Positions 43,142-55,015 of a stretch of 64,000 nucleotides of DNA are shown here, in pieces. The position numbers were made by a program, and so were the translations under genes. The stretch comes from Guadua angustifolia. Its lineage: Eukaryota; Streptophyta; Magnoliopsida; Poales; Poaceae. Numbering within the stretch: the stretch's first letter is position 1; every line of letters begins with the position of its first letter. The DNA is taken from contig CM070508.1 of NCBI GenBank assembly GCA_036346375.1, positions 19,102,852-19,166,851 on the forward strand. Reading direction: 5' to 3'. The notes under the pieces are model-generated. The model made no database searches. It had not been told where the DNA came from and saw nothing but the letters and a program-made list of their open reading frames with translations.

Positions 43142-45730
43142 GAGTGTGCAACGGGTTTCTCATAAAATGATAAAAAAAACGAGGGCCAGCATCTATCCCG
43201 CCGGCCTCCCAGCCTCCCCCACTGCGGCCCATCTCACCATCTGCATGCCGCGCACGGCCCGGTGCTTTCTGCCTCCAAAGCCGTCATCGTCTCTCGCGCC
43301 TCCCGTGCGGCACGGCTTCTTGCGGCTGAAATCCACGCGCGGTGTCCCTTTTTTTTGTCCGCGCGGCTCCAGCCCAACTGCCTTCTTGCCCACCGGCGCG
43401 CAACTACCGCGGCAGTTCGGCCCATAACCCATTGCCACTTTGCCCAGCCAACGCTAATAGAACGGTAGCTTAATATAGTTCTCTAAAAAAAGTTTAAAAA
43501 ACAGCTTAAACTAGTGCCGAATTGTGTTCCCACATCCAGTGTACCTGCGATCCAACACATTCAGGACAATGTGCCCACTACATTGTATATAGTAGATATA
43601 GATACGTTTAGCCCATATCTCCGGGATAGATTAATCGGTTCTCCCAATTGGGCATGAGCTCACGCTACCAAGTGGGGCACATATGAAATGCAGTCAGAAT
43701 CTCTCAGCTACACCAATGGAGTAGCAAGCATGATCTGTATAATATATCTTATCTCGTCGTCTCGTGGATAGTTGTACGCCTACTTATGTGAACTAATAAT
43801 AATCATGCAGTGTGATGTGAGTGTGAGATCTTGATCCGTGAACAATTAAATAGCTGTTCATGGAAGAGCTGGGCATATGCTGGCGGGGATAATAATATAT
43901 CTAATGGCAGCATCTTCTGGTAGCTGTATCCCCCGCAAGAAGCATCTGTTGTCTCTATGCATATATACTGATCTGTAAGATTTTGGTGCGTGGGTGGGTG
44001 TGATGATGTCCTTCGTTCGGATAATGGTGAAGCTTCCTGCTTAACTATGCTCTATGCAGGATACAAGGAAACTCTGAACTCTATACTAGAAAATTAACAT
44101 TTTTTTTGCAATGTAGTTACCACTGAATAAGAGATCGCATGTTTCTTTCTGTTACTATTCCTTCTGTCTACCTGTCCAAATGAGCCTAGCCCATTCATCA
44201 CTTCACTATTTATGCGTGCATCCCTTCCAATTGGTAGGTCACTAACCTGCCAATGGAGGAAGCAAGGAACGCATGGCATGGTCCTTAAGAGTATTATAAC
44301 AAAAGGTTCTTGACATCTAGAAGAATATTTTATATCTTGAGCCGACAATAAGAGCATGACCTTACACCAAACAGTACACCAGTACAGCACTAAGCTACTG
44401 GATGTGCGCCTGATGCTACACATGCATTATTAGAATGTTTCCCTTATACCACTTGCACTAATATAGACTGAAATAGGAAGTAAAAATATAGTATACATCA
44501 TAACAAGGAATCAGATCTGATTTCTGAGACTAAACACTGCAGGTGGAGTACTAAATTCTGTTGACATCTTAGCTTGAGCCATGATCAACCATTTGCTGTC
44601 TTTAACAGTTTTTCTCTTCATTTCTTCCAATTCATCTCCTGTTGAAATAGTAAAAGGATTTGCAGCTTAGATTCTGTGGCCTTTTGTGAATGAATGATCT
44701 TGGCACCACTATACCTTAGTTCAGTGTGAAAAGTCATTCATTGTTTGGAAAATGGAGTTGTTTTCTAGTTGGGAACTTGAGTCAACAGCAAACATACAAA
44801 GGCGAAGTTGTCATGCAAGAAGACTGACCTCAAGATTTTCTCTCTTTCCCCCGTTTTCCTTTTCTTTTCTAGAAGAAGACAATTGTGCATAATAACTCCA
44901 GTCTTGTCCACTAGTCCACGGATTAATGAACATCTGGAGCCTAATTCACCTTCTTTATACACCCCAAATTTATCCATCTTTGTTACTTCAGTTAAACTTA
45001 CAAAACCAGAAGTAATCGAGAGCTAATTTAAATACACCACTAAGTGTTCTGTTCACTTCATCCCCATCAGGACCATTTGGAAGTGTGAGAAACAAACAAC
45101 ACCAAAGCCTGTCCAGTCCATGACAGAGTTATCAGCTGCTTGTGATGATGGTGACTAGTAGTTAACAAATGCCAACTAAACTGGCATGCAGAGTGGCTTG
45201 AGGGCTAGGCAATTCTTAGCTCCCAGTCAACTTTTTATCCTCTTCTGTAGAGATATAAGAGCTGCACCAGCCTTTGGATTAAACTACAAGGGATTATTAC
45301 TAAGGGAATGTTACTTTTTCACATCACAAAGCAAGCATGTTTGTTATAGTTTATTCCCTCCCAAAACCTAAGTGAAAGAAGGTGGTGGTCGCAGTTTGAC
45401 CGGACATCACTTGTGCGGGAAACTTTGGGCCTAACTCCAGGGAATTTGTAAGCTTTTCACAAGTTAGATTCTCCAGACGAATCTGCAGATGCTATGCCCA
45501 CCAACAATAAGTATCCAAGAGTAGACAGAACATCAGTACAGAAAGCTACCATCTCTGATCCAGGCCCTCCATCAATTGCCAAGAATCCAAGGTTAGCAAT
45601 CACACAAGGGTCGTGCTAGTTCCCCTGGCATGGTAAGCTACTTTCCACCGTTGGATCTAACTTAAAAAAATTGATCTTAGCCATTGGATTTGGTTCAATA
45701 AAAATTGGTGAGGTGTAACAATTAATAGTA
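43142..45730. other. Unassigned intergenic DNA
   Basis: This is a long stretch without recognisable gene or element. 43160-43440 is GC-rich and open in several overlapping frames without domain. The remainder is AT-rich with small frames only. Confidence 0.45.
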
Positions 45731-46015
45731 AGCCTGCAACAACATCTCACTCCTATGCAACAAATACAGTAAATTCATAACTCGATGCAATAAGCATAGA
45801 TTCCTCGATGCAACAAATAGACATCCTACTGCAACACCAATTTACCTTCATGCAAAAAATCGAAACACAATTGCAACTAATACCTCTTGGGACAATAATT
45901 GAGAAGAGACATTGCAACAAAAATTTACTCTTGCGCAAACAAATAAGAACACACAATTGCAAAAAATACTTCTTGTGGCAACATTTGGGAAACCGTATTG
46001 CAGTACAACAGTAGC
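45731..46015. repeat. Degenerate TGCAACAA repeat cluster
   Basis: Variants of ATGCAACAAAT, TGCAACACC and TTGCAACTAAT recur every 20-35 bp, at least nine times. The spacing is irregular. It is not coding. Its class is unknown. Confidence 0.55.
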
Positions 46016-46242
46016 TAGTTCGGAATCTTGTCACTGATAAGCTCAGATCTGGGCGAGGACAAGGCTAGCCCAATGGCTCATCATCGCCCCTCCACTGGAT
46101 CCCCTTGATTTGTACATATCCGACGACTTTGCTCCTTGCAACACACCTACGTAGTAGAGGAAGTGTCTGATGGTGGCAAGGCTCAGAGCTTGTTGGGGTA
46201 GGTCATGATGACACCAATGAGGAGCTTGTAGCGATGGATCTC
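46016..46242. other. Unassigned spacer DNA
   Basis: There is no feature beyond short non-coding frames between the repeat cluster and the MITE. Confidence 0.4.
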
Positions 46243-46473
46243 ATGGCTTGTTTGGTAGAGCTTCAAATTCCAGCTTCACCTGAAATTTGAAACTTGTAGA
46301 CTAAAATAAAGTGAATTAAGTTTATATTTTTGGTCTAAAATGTAAACAAGATAATTTATCTAAACACTCTTAATTTACTCACAGCTTCAGCTTCACGAAT
46401 CTGGTGAAACTAGAATTTTCAACTTCACTAGATTCATGAATCTGGAGAAGCTGAATCCCTACCAAACACACCC
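46243..46473. mobile_element. MITE, inverted relative of 20705-20940
   Basis: Ends read CTTGTTTGGTAGAGCTTCA and GCTGAATCCCTACCAAACACA, inverse of each other. The core GACTAAAATAAAGTGAATTAAG matches, in inverse orientation, the core of the MITE at 20705. No target duplication was settled. Confidence 0.55.
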
Positions 46474-46640
46474 TCAGTTAGTGCTTACGGGGGCCACATC
46501 CTGGTGGTGGCAGAGCTCAGATGAGACTCATGGAGGCTACTCATTGCTAGAGCTTACGGAGGCCATGGACGATGTCAATAGAACTCCTCTGCTAACCCAG
46601 CTCCCTCCGCACGCATCCTCTACCTCAGCTTCTCCTAATC

Positions 46641-47855
46641 AGGGTTTGAAATTTCGTTTTTTGGTTCACATCTCGGAGATGGGCGAAATCTCAGAATTTT
46701 GGACAAATCCGGTCAAAATTTTAAAAGAAAATTTTGAAACATGGAATTTTTTTAATCAAAATTCAGCTGAAATTTTTCGAAACTACCAAAATTTTGGCCA
46801 AAATTGCCGAAATCTTGATGAAATTCAATCAAGTGAAAAATAGTCGAAACAATGTTAAACATTTTTTACAATTTTTGTGGACATTCATGACACATCATTA
46901 ATGCTTACATAAAAATTTAAGATGATGATCAAGTTTGAGGAATTTTTAAAAATTCTAAAAGTGCTACTGTCCTAATAAAAGGCTGACCAATAAATTTCAA
47001 CTGAATAAAAAATGGTGCAAACCATGTTAAAAAATTTTAAATTTTTTTGTAAATGGTCCTGACACACCAATAATGTTTTCATAAAATAGTTAGATGATAA
47101 TCAATCCTAAGAAATTTTCAAAAATTCATAAAGTGCTACTAAAGGCTGGTCAACAAATTTCAACCAAATGAAAAATGGTTAAAACTATATTAGAAAATTT
47201 TGTAATTTTTTGTGGATGGTCCTGACGCATGACTAATATTCCTATAAAATTTTTAAATGATGATAAATCTTGAGAAATTTTCAAAAATTATGATAGAAAC
47301 CTTATGGTGCTATATATATTGCTTCTATAGATTTGATTGAGCAATGAAAACAAATTTACAATTTTTGAATTTAGGGAAGGGTTACGAGGCAATGCTTAAG
47401 CTCTCCTAAAAATTTTGAATCATGATCATACTCGAGAAAATTTATAAACTTCTGACACTATTACTGTCTTAGTTATGTTTATTCCATTTTAGAATTTTTG
47501 AATATAACAAATGAAGTTCAATTCTTTTGGAAATTTTTTGTATGATCCTGAATTGATAAAGATGGTAGCATAAATTTTTTACACCGTGATCAAGCTTTAC
47601 AATTTTATAAAAATCTGATAGTGTTTCTACTATTTTTATAAAATATATCAAAATTTTGGTTTTTCAATAAATTTTTATGGAAGATAACATTCTTATGAGT
47701 TATTGACCCAAATTCGGTCATCAAAAAATCCGATCAAAATACTAGAGACTTTAGTGAAATTTGCTAAAATTGCTGTAGCAATTTAATTTTTTATCCGGTA
47801 AAAAAATCGAACCTTGTCTTTAACCGAAATTCTAAATTTAACGAGATTTTGAGCT
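46641..47855. mobile_element. AT-rich Mutator-like element, copy D
   Basis: It begins AGGGTTTGAAATTTCG, the family end. The right limit is approximate, near ACGAGATTTTGAGC. Interior units of about 165-180 bp, with TGACACATCATTAATG or TGACGCATGACTAATATTCC near the same phase, are shared with copies A and B. CTGTAGCAATTTAATTTTTT near the right end is also shared with copy B. It is non-coding. Confidence 0.55.
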
Positions 47856-47889
47856 ATGCTTCATGCGTGCCAACTGCCACCCATTTCGT

Positions 47890-48111
47890 TGCCAGCTGGG
47901 AGTTCAAGAAAGAAAGAGAGAGGGGGAGGGGAGAGGGAGGGAGGGAGAGAGTAACGTGTTTTTCTCGACTGCCACCTGTTTTTAGCTTCACATGCTGTTG
48001 GTCCTAGTCAGTTTGATGCTACGGCAGGTGGGCCTCGATAGCATGTCCGACGGTCTCAGACGGATGGTACCTATCAATACCATTACAAAATGCAAAATCG
48101 GTTATAATAGC
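47890..48111. other. Unassigned spacer with a GA-rich run
   Basis: AGAAAGAGAGAGGGGGAGGG at about 47906-47950 is a purine-rich simple repeat. Nothing else is recognisable. Confidence 0.5.
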
Positions 48112-48820
48112 TAGGGGTGAAAACGGTATCGGTAATTCCCGAAATTTCGAAAACTGTTTTTGAAATTTTTCAACCGGACGTGTCGGTATCGGTAATTTTC
48201 GGAATCGGAATTGGAATCGGTAATTTTGTCGGAAGCGATAACTGATAACGGTTTTGATCGGTTCGACCGTTTCCTTCGATATCCGGAAAAATCGGTAAAT
48301 TCGTCGGTAATTCCGAATTATTCCACCCACAAATCACACTCCTTCGGTCACTAAAAGCGTCCATAACTTTTTACTCGAACTCCGATTTAGGTGATTTTAG
48401 ACTCTATGCGAAGCTTATCACGAGGGCTACAATTTTCACCCATTTTCATGATTTAACCAATCATAGATATTTTTAAATATCATAAAAACAAAACTCTAAT
48501 GTGGTCATTCAAGTCTAAAATTTGATGTGTGTTCATCGTAAATTTGTGAATATTTATTAATTACTAATTTCTATGTGGATGTACTATTTGTGTGAATTTT
48601 TGAAGTCAATTGGTGGTACATGTCCTTACGGCGTTCTGGGTCTCTTTTTGATTCGATCGTTGCGATATATATTTTGTATCGAATTTTCGTTTCCGATATT
48701 TTGAATTACCGATGCCGTTTCGTTTCGTAGTTATCGATTCCGATATCGTTTCCGAGAAAAAATATGAAAACAAAAATGGTTTTAGTGTTTTCCGACCGTT
48801 TCCGACCGTTTTCATCCCTA
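48112..48820. mobile_element. hAT-like element, 709 bp, target duplication ATAATAGC
   Basis: The ends TAGGGGTGAAAACGG and CCGTTTTCATCCCTA form a near-perfect 15-bp inverted repeat. Both are flanked by the 8-bp ATAATAGC (48104-48111 and 48821-48828), the length used by hAT transposases. There is no transposase; the interior holds repeated GATATCGG/TCGGTAATT motifs. It is a non-autonomous hAT. Confidence 0.9.
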
Positions 48821-48828
48821 ATAATAGC

Positions 48829-49720
48829 GTCAGATCAGCGTAACATGATTTTTTTTAAAGTGCAAAATAGCACGTTTTATTTTTAATTTGGATAATTTAA
48901 TGTAACCAAAACACGTGGCTTAAAACATTACTTAGTAGATTTGAGAGAACGGGTAAGTAACTAGGATCATTTTGTCCTATCTGAAAATTCTGCTGTTACT
49001 GGAAACATGTGAAGTCGAAGAGAAGAAATCAGGGGTTGGGGGCGGAGGATTTAGGGGGTTAAGGATGTTGTGCAGTCTTTTATGGGGACGGTTTAAGCGG
49101 TCTTCTTTCATTCAACCGTAGGGTCAAGACGACGAAGTTCGAATCAATTTTGCTACAGTACTATAGAAAGATATGGACTATCGTTTTTTAATCCAACAGT
49201 CTATGTGCAACTGCCAAAATTGTAGTCACCGCACGACTGCAAGGATTTAGTTATGCTACATCATTAGCTTGTACAAGCATCTAAGGGTGTGGTTGCTTCT
49301 ACCAAGTGATACATGCATGAAATAGTTAAAAAAAAGTCATCTATAAGTTTGGTTACTTGAATAGAACTGCCCCATCTTTGATGATGGGATGTAAATTTAA
49401 GAAATATTACCTAAAGATATTAAACCATTGCATTCATTAAAAACAATAGAACCAAATAATATATAATTATCTCATTCCATCCAATCTCGTTCCGCCGATC
49501 AAAACACATCTTAAACGGACAACTCTGTGGTGTGAAACCATCCATGTCCTTCCCAGTGAATAAAATGGAAAGAATCTGAAGGTCGCCATCACCGGACAAA
49601 ATCGACGTCAGTATGCAATCTCTGTTCGAAGAATGCGCGCTTTAGCTATTCTTGTGATCACTGTTTCAGAAATATTGTCAGAAGTTTTTGTGATTATTTT
49701 AATTCCTAAATCAGTGATCA
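48829..49720. other. Unassigned AT-rich intergenic DNA
   Basis: I see no gene or element. A few short frames occur with no domain. Confidence 0.4.
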
Positions 49721-49721
49721 C

Positions 49722-49723
<2 letters not shown>

Positions 49724-49770
<47 letters not shown>
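49724..49770. repeat. TA dinucleotide microsatellite
   Basis: A run of about 20 TA units. The frame across it (49633-49815) is an artefact of the repeat. Confidence 0.92.
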
Positions 49771-49776
<6 letters not shown>

Positions 49777-50010
49777 ATGTTGTTATACCTATTTATCTTT
49801 TTGAGTATACTTTAATACTGATTATAAGATACTCTAAAGTGAGTTCTATGAAAAACTTCATTCAAGTACATCCTTTATAGTATAATTTGTTTATATATTT
49901 CTTTTACTCTTAGGAGTAATTACTCTCTATACCGTATCTAACAATATATGGGGCATCTCGTACGACGGAGAGTATGTACGCATAGTATACGAGTATATAA
50001 AATCATTTAG

Positions 50011-50085
50011 GTGCTATGTACATTTTTTTAGAGGTGGTATGTACATTTTTTTAGAGGTGGTATGCATATTTTTTTGGACATACTC
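50011..50085 (+). repeat. Three-unit ~25-bp tandem repeat
   Basis: Three copies of GTGGTATGTACATTTTTTTA with slight changes lie head to tail. It is non-coding. Confidence 0.8.
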
Positions 50086-50286
50086 CTTTTTATGTGTGTA
50101 TATGGAGGTATTTGCAAAATACGCTAAAAATGATGTACTCCCTTGCAATTTTTTGTTATGGCTCACATTGGAGTATATTATAATTAGTGTATGAATGTAC
50201 CCAAAGTGATAAAGGAGTATTTCAAGTTTATTTAGATGGTATTTCAGATGTGGGAGTAACTACTCCTAGGAGTAAAAAATATTTTT

Positions 50287-50725
50287 CCTATGTATATACA
50301 TATATAGGCAATATAGCTAGTGAAAATCTCTATTACCGTGAAAACTCCATAAAATCCATGTGTACAAGTTAAAAAAATATTATAAAATTATCATACATAG
50401 GGGAGGTGAGTTTCTACAATTCTGAAAAATTTGAAGACCAAAATCAATTGCATTTGAAAGATATGAAGAAGGCAAATTCTGCCCAAATAGTATTTTCACT
50501 GTTCAATACTATTTATCTTGCTGTTTTTCTTTTTTATACCTTTCAAATGCAATTGATTTTGGTCTTCAAATTTTATAGGATAGTATAAGCTCAGCTCACC
50601 TATGTATGGTAATTTTTTTAAGAATTTTTCAAAATTTGTACACATTGGTTTCACAGAGTTTACATAGTAAGAGAGGTTTCACTGGATATGTTGCCTATAT
50701 ACACACAGATATATACATATACACA
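50287..50725. repeat. Inverted repeat with ~170-bp arms
   Basis: The left arm (about 50287-50460) and right arm (about 50540-50725) are reverse complements with some divergence. Best matching parts are GACCAAAATCAATTGCATTT against AAATGCAATTGATTTTGGTC. The spacer is about 80 bp. It may be a fold-back element; no target duplication was identified. A transcript would form a long hairpin. Confidence 0.8.
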
Positions 50726-51390
50726 TACAACTCTATGATACTTACAGCTACTGCATATTACAAAGACAATTGAACTTTTGTTTGGTTGAGCATGGCACTG
50801 ATCAATAATAACCGACAAACTATTTACTTAAAAGTGCTTACTAGTGACGCGAACAATACAATAATATAAGTTTCGGTAATAAACATCACATTAATGAGTT
50901 TCTACTGCCAAATTACTAAATGTATCATAAGATTTTACTACGCATAGGCTATTGAACCTTTGATATGATAGTAAAATCTATATATACGGATGGTAAATCA
51001 AAGTATATTTAACAGTAACTTTAAAGTAAATCTATCACACGACTATAATTCGTCACGGTGAAATTTGTCTGTAAAATCTAAAAATATATCCAGTAATTTA
51101 CAGTATATTTGACTGCAAAATCTCAACGTTGGCAGTAATAGCTTTTACTCCGCCTTGTGGCGTGGCCAGCCAGGTGTATTGACTGCATGTATGGCGCGTG
51201 ACCATGGCTGTCTTGTCTTGTCCAGCTAGCCGATGAGACCACAAAATGTAATGATCGACCATCCAGCGAGCTTAAAGCTTGGTTTGTTTGTTCATACATA
51301 TAGTTACATACATACATATATATTGACTATATAATAGCGCCAAGGAATACTGGATAGTCAGGTGAGCCACATGTCACGTTCATAGAGAGG
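50726..51390. other. Unassigned AT-rich DNA
   Basis: There is no recognisable gene or element. The TAGTAAAATCTA-type phrases recur here and near 52200-52300, suggesting old repeated DNA. Confidence 0.4.
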
Positions 51391-51394
51391 TTCT

Positions 51395-51790
51395 ATGAAA
51401 AATTAGAAATCACATTTAGATCCTTTTAACGGTTTTTTAAGTAAAATAGATTCGAAAAATATTGAAATCATGTTTAGATCCCTTCGCGTAGTTTCTAAAA
51501 AAAACACAGATTTAGCGAAGGTTTATAATCAAATTGGAAATCGTGTTTAGGTCCTTTCGTCGATTTTTTAGTAGGGTAGATATGAAAAAATTTAAAATTA
51601 CGTTTAGGTTCCTCCATACGGTTTAAAAAAAATACGGATTCATCGAAGGTTTATAGTACCCTATAGATTCACCGGTGGGGTTTCTTCCACTGGTTATTTT
51701 GCAAAAAAACCGATTCTTTCAATCCGAAAGATTTAAAAAAAATTTGAATCATAAATAGATCCTTCTGCCGGTTATTTTGAAAAAAGAGAC
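51395..51790. repeat. Degenerate ~60-70-bp tandem repeats
   Basis: Five or so related units contain GAAATCATGTTTAGATCC, GAAATCGTGTTTAGGTCC and AAATTACGTTTAGGTTCC at spacings of about 60-75 bp. The units are too diverged for exact limits. Confidence 0.6.
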
Positions 51791-52049
51791 CTGTAATTCT
51801 GCAAATTCAATTTACAAAAAATTTGTGATAAAATTTTTTCTTCACAGTGCGATATCACGCGCGACTCAACCTAGTACCATAAATGCATGCATGATTGCGC
51901 GCGTGCGGCCGTCACGCCCTTGCATTCGACGACATATTTCGCTCCACTGGCTAGCCGCGCGCGTACGGCACCCGCGGTTCGCTCGGACGGTTGAGCCGGC
52001 CGGCGTCCGGTAAAGACGAAGCCGCGAATCTGACTGACCGCGCAACAAA

Positions 52050-52133
52050 ATGAAGCCGTGCCCTCTGGCAGGGGCGGACGTAGCACTGGAGAGCATCCAC
52101 AACATCAGGGAGGCGCTGCCGGAGCTCTCGTAA
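52050..52133 (+). other. 27-residue ORF in a GC-rich island
   Basis: A short frame MKPCPLAGADVALES followed by IHNIREALPELS ends with TAA. It lies in a GC-rich island (51850-52133) within AT-rich repeats. The sequence is complex and may be a stray exon or tiny ORF. No homolog is recognised and chance is possible. Confidence 0.15.
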
Positions 52134-52657
52134 TAGTTCAGTCACTTTACTGTTATTTTACTAAATATGTATGTTGTAAGATTTTACTTCCGAATGTGTG
52201 TTGCTGAACCCTACAGCGTAATAGTAAAATCCATGTATACAAATAGAAAAATATATGTATATGAATAGTAAAATATATTCAAAGAAATAGTAAAATCTGA
52301 TTTATCTGGCCTTTATTAGCGAGATGTATATCATTATGTTTACCTCGTCGTCATCAAGCTACTGATGAATACTGTTTATGAATCAGAGCTGCTAATAAAA
52401 GTTACGACTAAAATAAAAAAAACAATAGTTGGGTTGGCCACGCTGCTATTTGGCTTAGTCAACATACGAAGTGAGCGGATACGGGGATAGTTTGGACACG
52501 CTTCTCTGTAATTTCGTACACATACATACATACATACATATATATATATATAGTTTGGGGTCTTATATGAATTTTTCCCAAGATACGATCATTTTAAGCC
52601 TTATAATTATGTACTCCCTCTATTCATTTTTACTTGATGTTTTTTCCCCCTTTTATG
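52134..52657. other. Unassigned AT-rich DNA with a CATA/TA microsatellite
   Basis: A microsatellite of CATA then TA units lies at about 52519-52552. The remainder, up to the CACTA end at 52658, holds nothing recognisable. Confidence 0.55.
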
Positions 52658-52679
52658 CACTACAGGAAACAAGAATAGT

Positions 52680-53240
52680 GTCCTCGGCCGAAACATTTGT
52701 ATCGTCGGTAAAAAAACCGACGACACAAAGTATGCCTCTATCGACGATTTTAACGTAACCCGACGACATATATACACCAAGCAGGCCTGTGTCCTCGGCC
52801 TCCTCAAACCCGCCGATATAGACCACAGTCTGTGTCCTCGGCCTATTAAACCCGCCGACACAGGCACTCCGCCTCAAACAGGGAGTATCGGTAGCGATGA
52901 AAATTGAATTTCAGATCCTGCCAACACAGTCAGGTCCTCGGCCTCCTCAAACCCGCCCACACAGGCACTCCGCCTCAAGTCGTGTCCTCGGCCCATTAAA
53001 CCCGCCGACACAGTAGCGGAGAAAATTGAATTTCAGATCCCGCCAACACAGTGTGTCCTCGGCCTCATTAAACCCGCCACACAGGCACTCCGCCTCAAGT
53101 GTGTCTTGGCCTCATTAAACCCCCCGACACAGGCACTCCGCCATGTGGGACCAACTGCAGGATGCTCGGGCCCACCAGTGCACGAAGACTGCTTTGTCGT
53201 CGGAGAAAGCAATGACGATAAAATAAGTCTATGTCCACGG
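52680..53240. repeat. Subterminal repeats of the CACTA element
   Basis: Variants of TGTGTCCTCGGCC and AACCCGCCGACACAGGCACT alternate at spacings of about 45-80 bp. In this superfamily such motifs bind the transposase near the ends. The two motifs are complementary in part, so the block is rich in short hairpins. Confidence 0.8.
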
Positions 53241-53970
53241 CATAAATGTCGCAAGCGACCTGATTAAATTTTGTCGACGTTTAATTTTAGTAGCGACAAT
53301 AGGAATTCCAGTTAATTCAAAAATCTATTTGAAAATGTGTTTGTTGTTTTTAAAATTAAGAAAAATTAAATAGAGCTTTTAGAATAGTTTGTTAGGTAAC
53401 ATACATCTATATGACATGTAACTTTTATTATTTAATTAATTGGTATGTTACGTAGCTATGTGTATGTCTCCGTCGCATTACTAAATGTCGAGTACATTGA
53501 GTAGAACCTTGTGACGATCCAACGCAGACCAATTGAAAGAGTGAGAATGACACGGAATAGGTGTGAGTGTTGTAAAACCTTTAAGTGACCAGTAGAAATG
53601 TCTCGTTCGACCGTCGTGGCGACAAAAATATCGAAGAACGTCACGGTAGGTGGTGATGACTCTGTTACTCTCCTTGAGTTTTCAGAAGAATTTGTTGTGA
53701 CGATGAAATGCCAGGCGAAAGAAGAGCGAGCAATTAGCTGGAATAGGTTGTGCATGTTCTAAAAACCTTAAAGCGGCCTTAAAAATCTCGAGGCGAAAGA
53801 AGAAGCGAGCACGACACGTGTCCCGATGTCATTGTGGGCCCATGAGTGCTGTCTGTGTCCACGGCATAAAATGTTACCGACGACACAAGTTGAACCTGTG
53901 TCATCGGTGAGATCTCAACCGCCGACACAAGCACGGCACGGCTGCTGCGCGACTGTCTCCCCATGTCGAC

Positions 53971-54590
53971 GGTGGGCCCATGAGGGTCATGCGTGTCCAC
54001 GCGAAATATTGCCGACGACACAAAGTGGGCTATCTGTGTCGGCGGCTAAATTGTGGCCGAGGACACGAGCTTCCGATTATCAACCGATGTGAAGTCGATC
54101 TACTCATTGTCTCCTCATGTCGGCGGTGGGCCCATGAGGGTGTCGATTGTCCATGACATAAATATTGCCGATGACACAAGTGGGCTATCGTGTCGGCGGC
54201 TAAATGTGGCCGAGGACACGAGCTTCCGTTATCAACCGATCTGTGAAGTCGATCTACTCATTGTCTCCTGTATCGGCGGTGGGCCCATGAAATTGTCATG
54301 CGTGTCCACGGCATAAATATTGCCGACGACACAAGTGGGCTATCTGTGTCGGCGGCTAAATTGTGGCCGAGGACACAGGCTTCCGTTATCAACCAGTACG
54401 CGAAGTCGATCTACTCATTGTCTCCCTGTATCTGACGGTGGGCCCATAAGGACTGTCTGTGTCCACGGCATAAATATTGCCGACGACACAAGTGGGCTAT
54501 CTGTGTCGGCGGCTAAATTGTGGCCGAGGACACAGGCTTCCGTTATCAACGATCTGTGAAGTCGATCTACTCATTGTCTCCTCACCTTGC
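53971..54590 (+). repeat. ~155-bp tandem array in the CACTA 5' region
   Basis: Four units start at GGTGGGCCCAT near 53971, 54125, 54278 and 54437 (spacings 154, 153, 159 bp). Each contains GTGTCCACGGCATAAAT, GCCGACGACACAAG, GTGTCGGCGGCTAAA and GTCGATCTACTCATTGTCTC. A partial, more diverged unit precedes at about 53832. Confidence 0.88.
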
Positions 54591-55015
54591 GCCATTTTGC
54601 GCTCCCGATTTTGGCTCCACTGCTCAAGCGCCTCCGTCCGTGACGCCTCCAAGCCCCTGCGCCGCCTACCCTGCCGCCCGGCACCGCCGCTGCGCCCGCC
54701 GCCGCCGCCGCCGCCGTGGCCGACAATCTGCGCCCGGCCGCCTCCTCCATGACCGTCCGCTGCGCCGCGCCGTGGGACCGCTCTTGCCGCAGCCGACCCT
54801 CTGCGCCCGCGTGCCTTCTGCCCGCCGCCGCCTCCAACCCGTCCGCCCGCTACTGCCTTGGCCGGGACCGCTGCGCCGCCGCCCACGCCGCCTGCATCGC
54901 CCGCCGCCGCCTCCACCGGCCCCGTCCGTCCCTTCTTGCCGCCGGCCGGACCGCTGCGCCGCTTGCCGCCGCCTCCACCTGCCACCAAGCCGCCTCGCCG
55001 CATTCTCTGAAGGTA
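54591..55015 (+). other. GC-rich 5' exon-like region of the CACTA element
   Basis: This is Pro/Arg/Ala-coding, CCGCC-rich sequence open in several frames on both strands. The plus-strand frame 54520-55029 and the minus-strand one 54497-55003 are both low-complexity. By position it is the 5' untranslated or first-exon region of a CACTA gene. GAAGGTAATC at about 55008 could be a splice donor. Confidence 0.4.
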
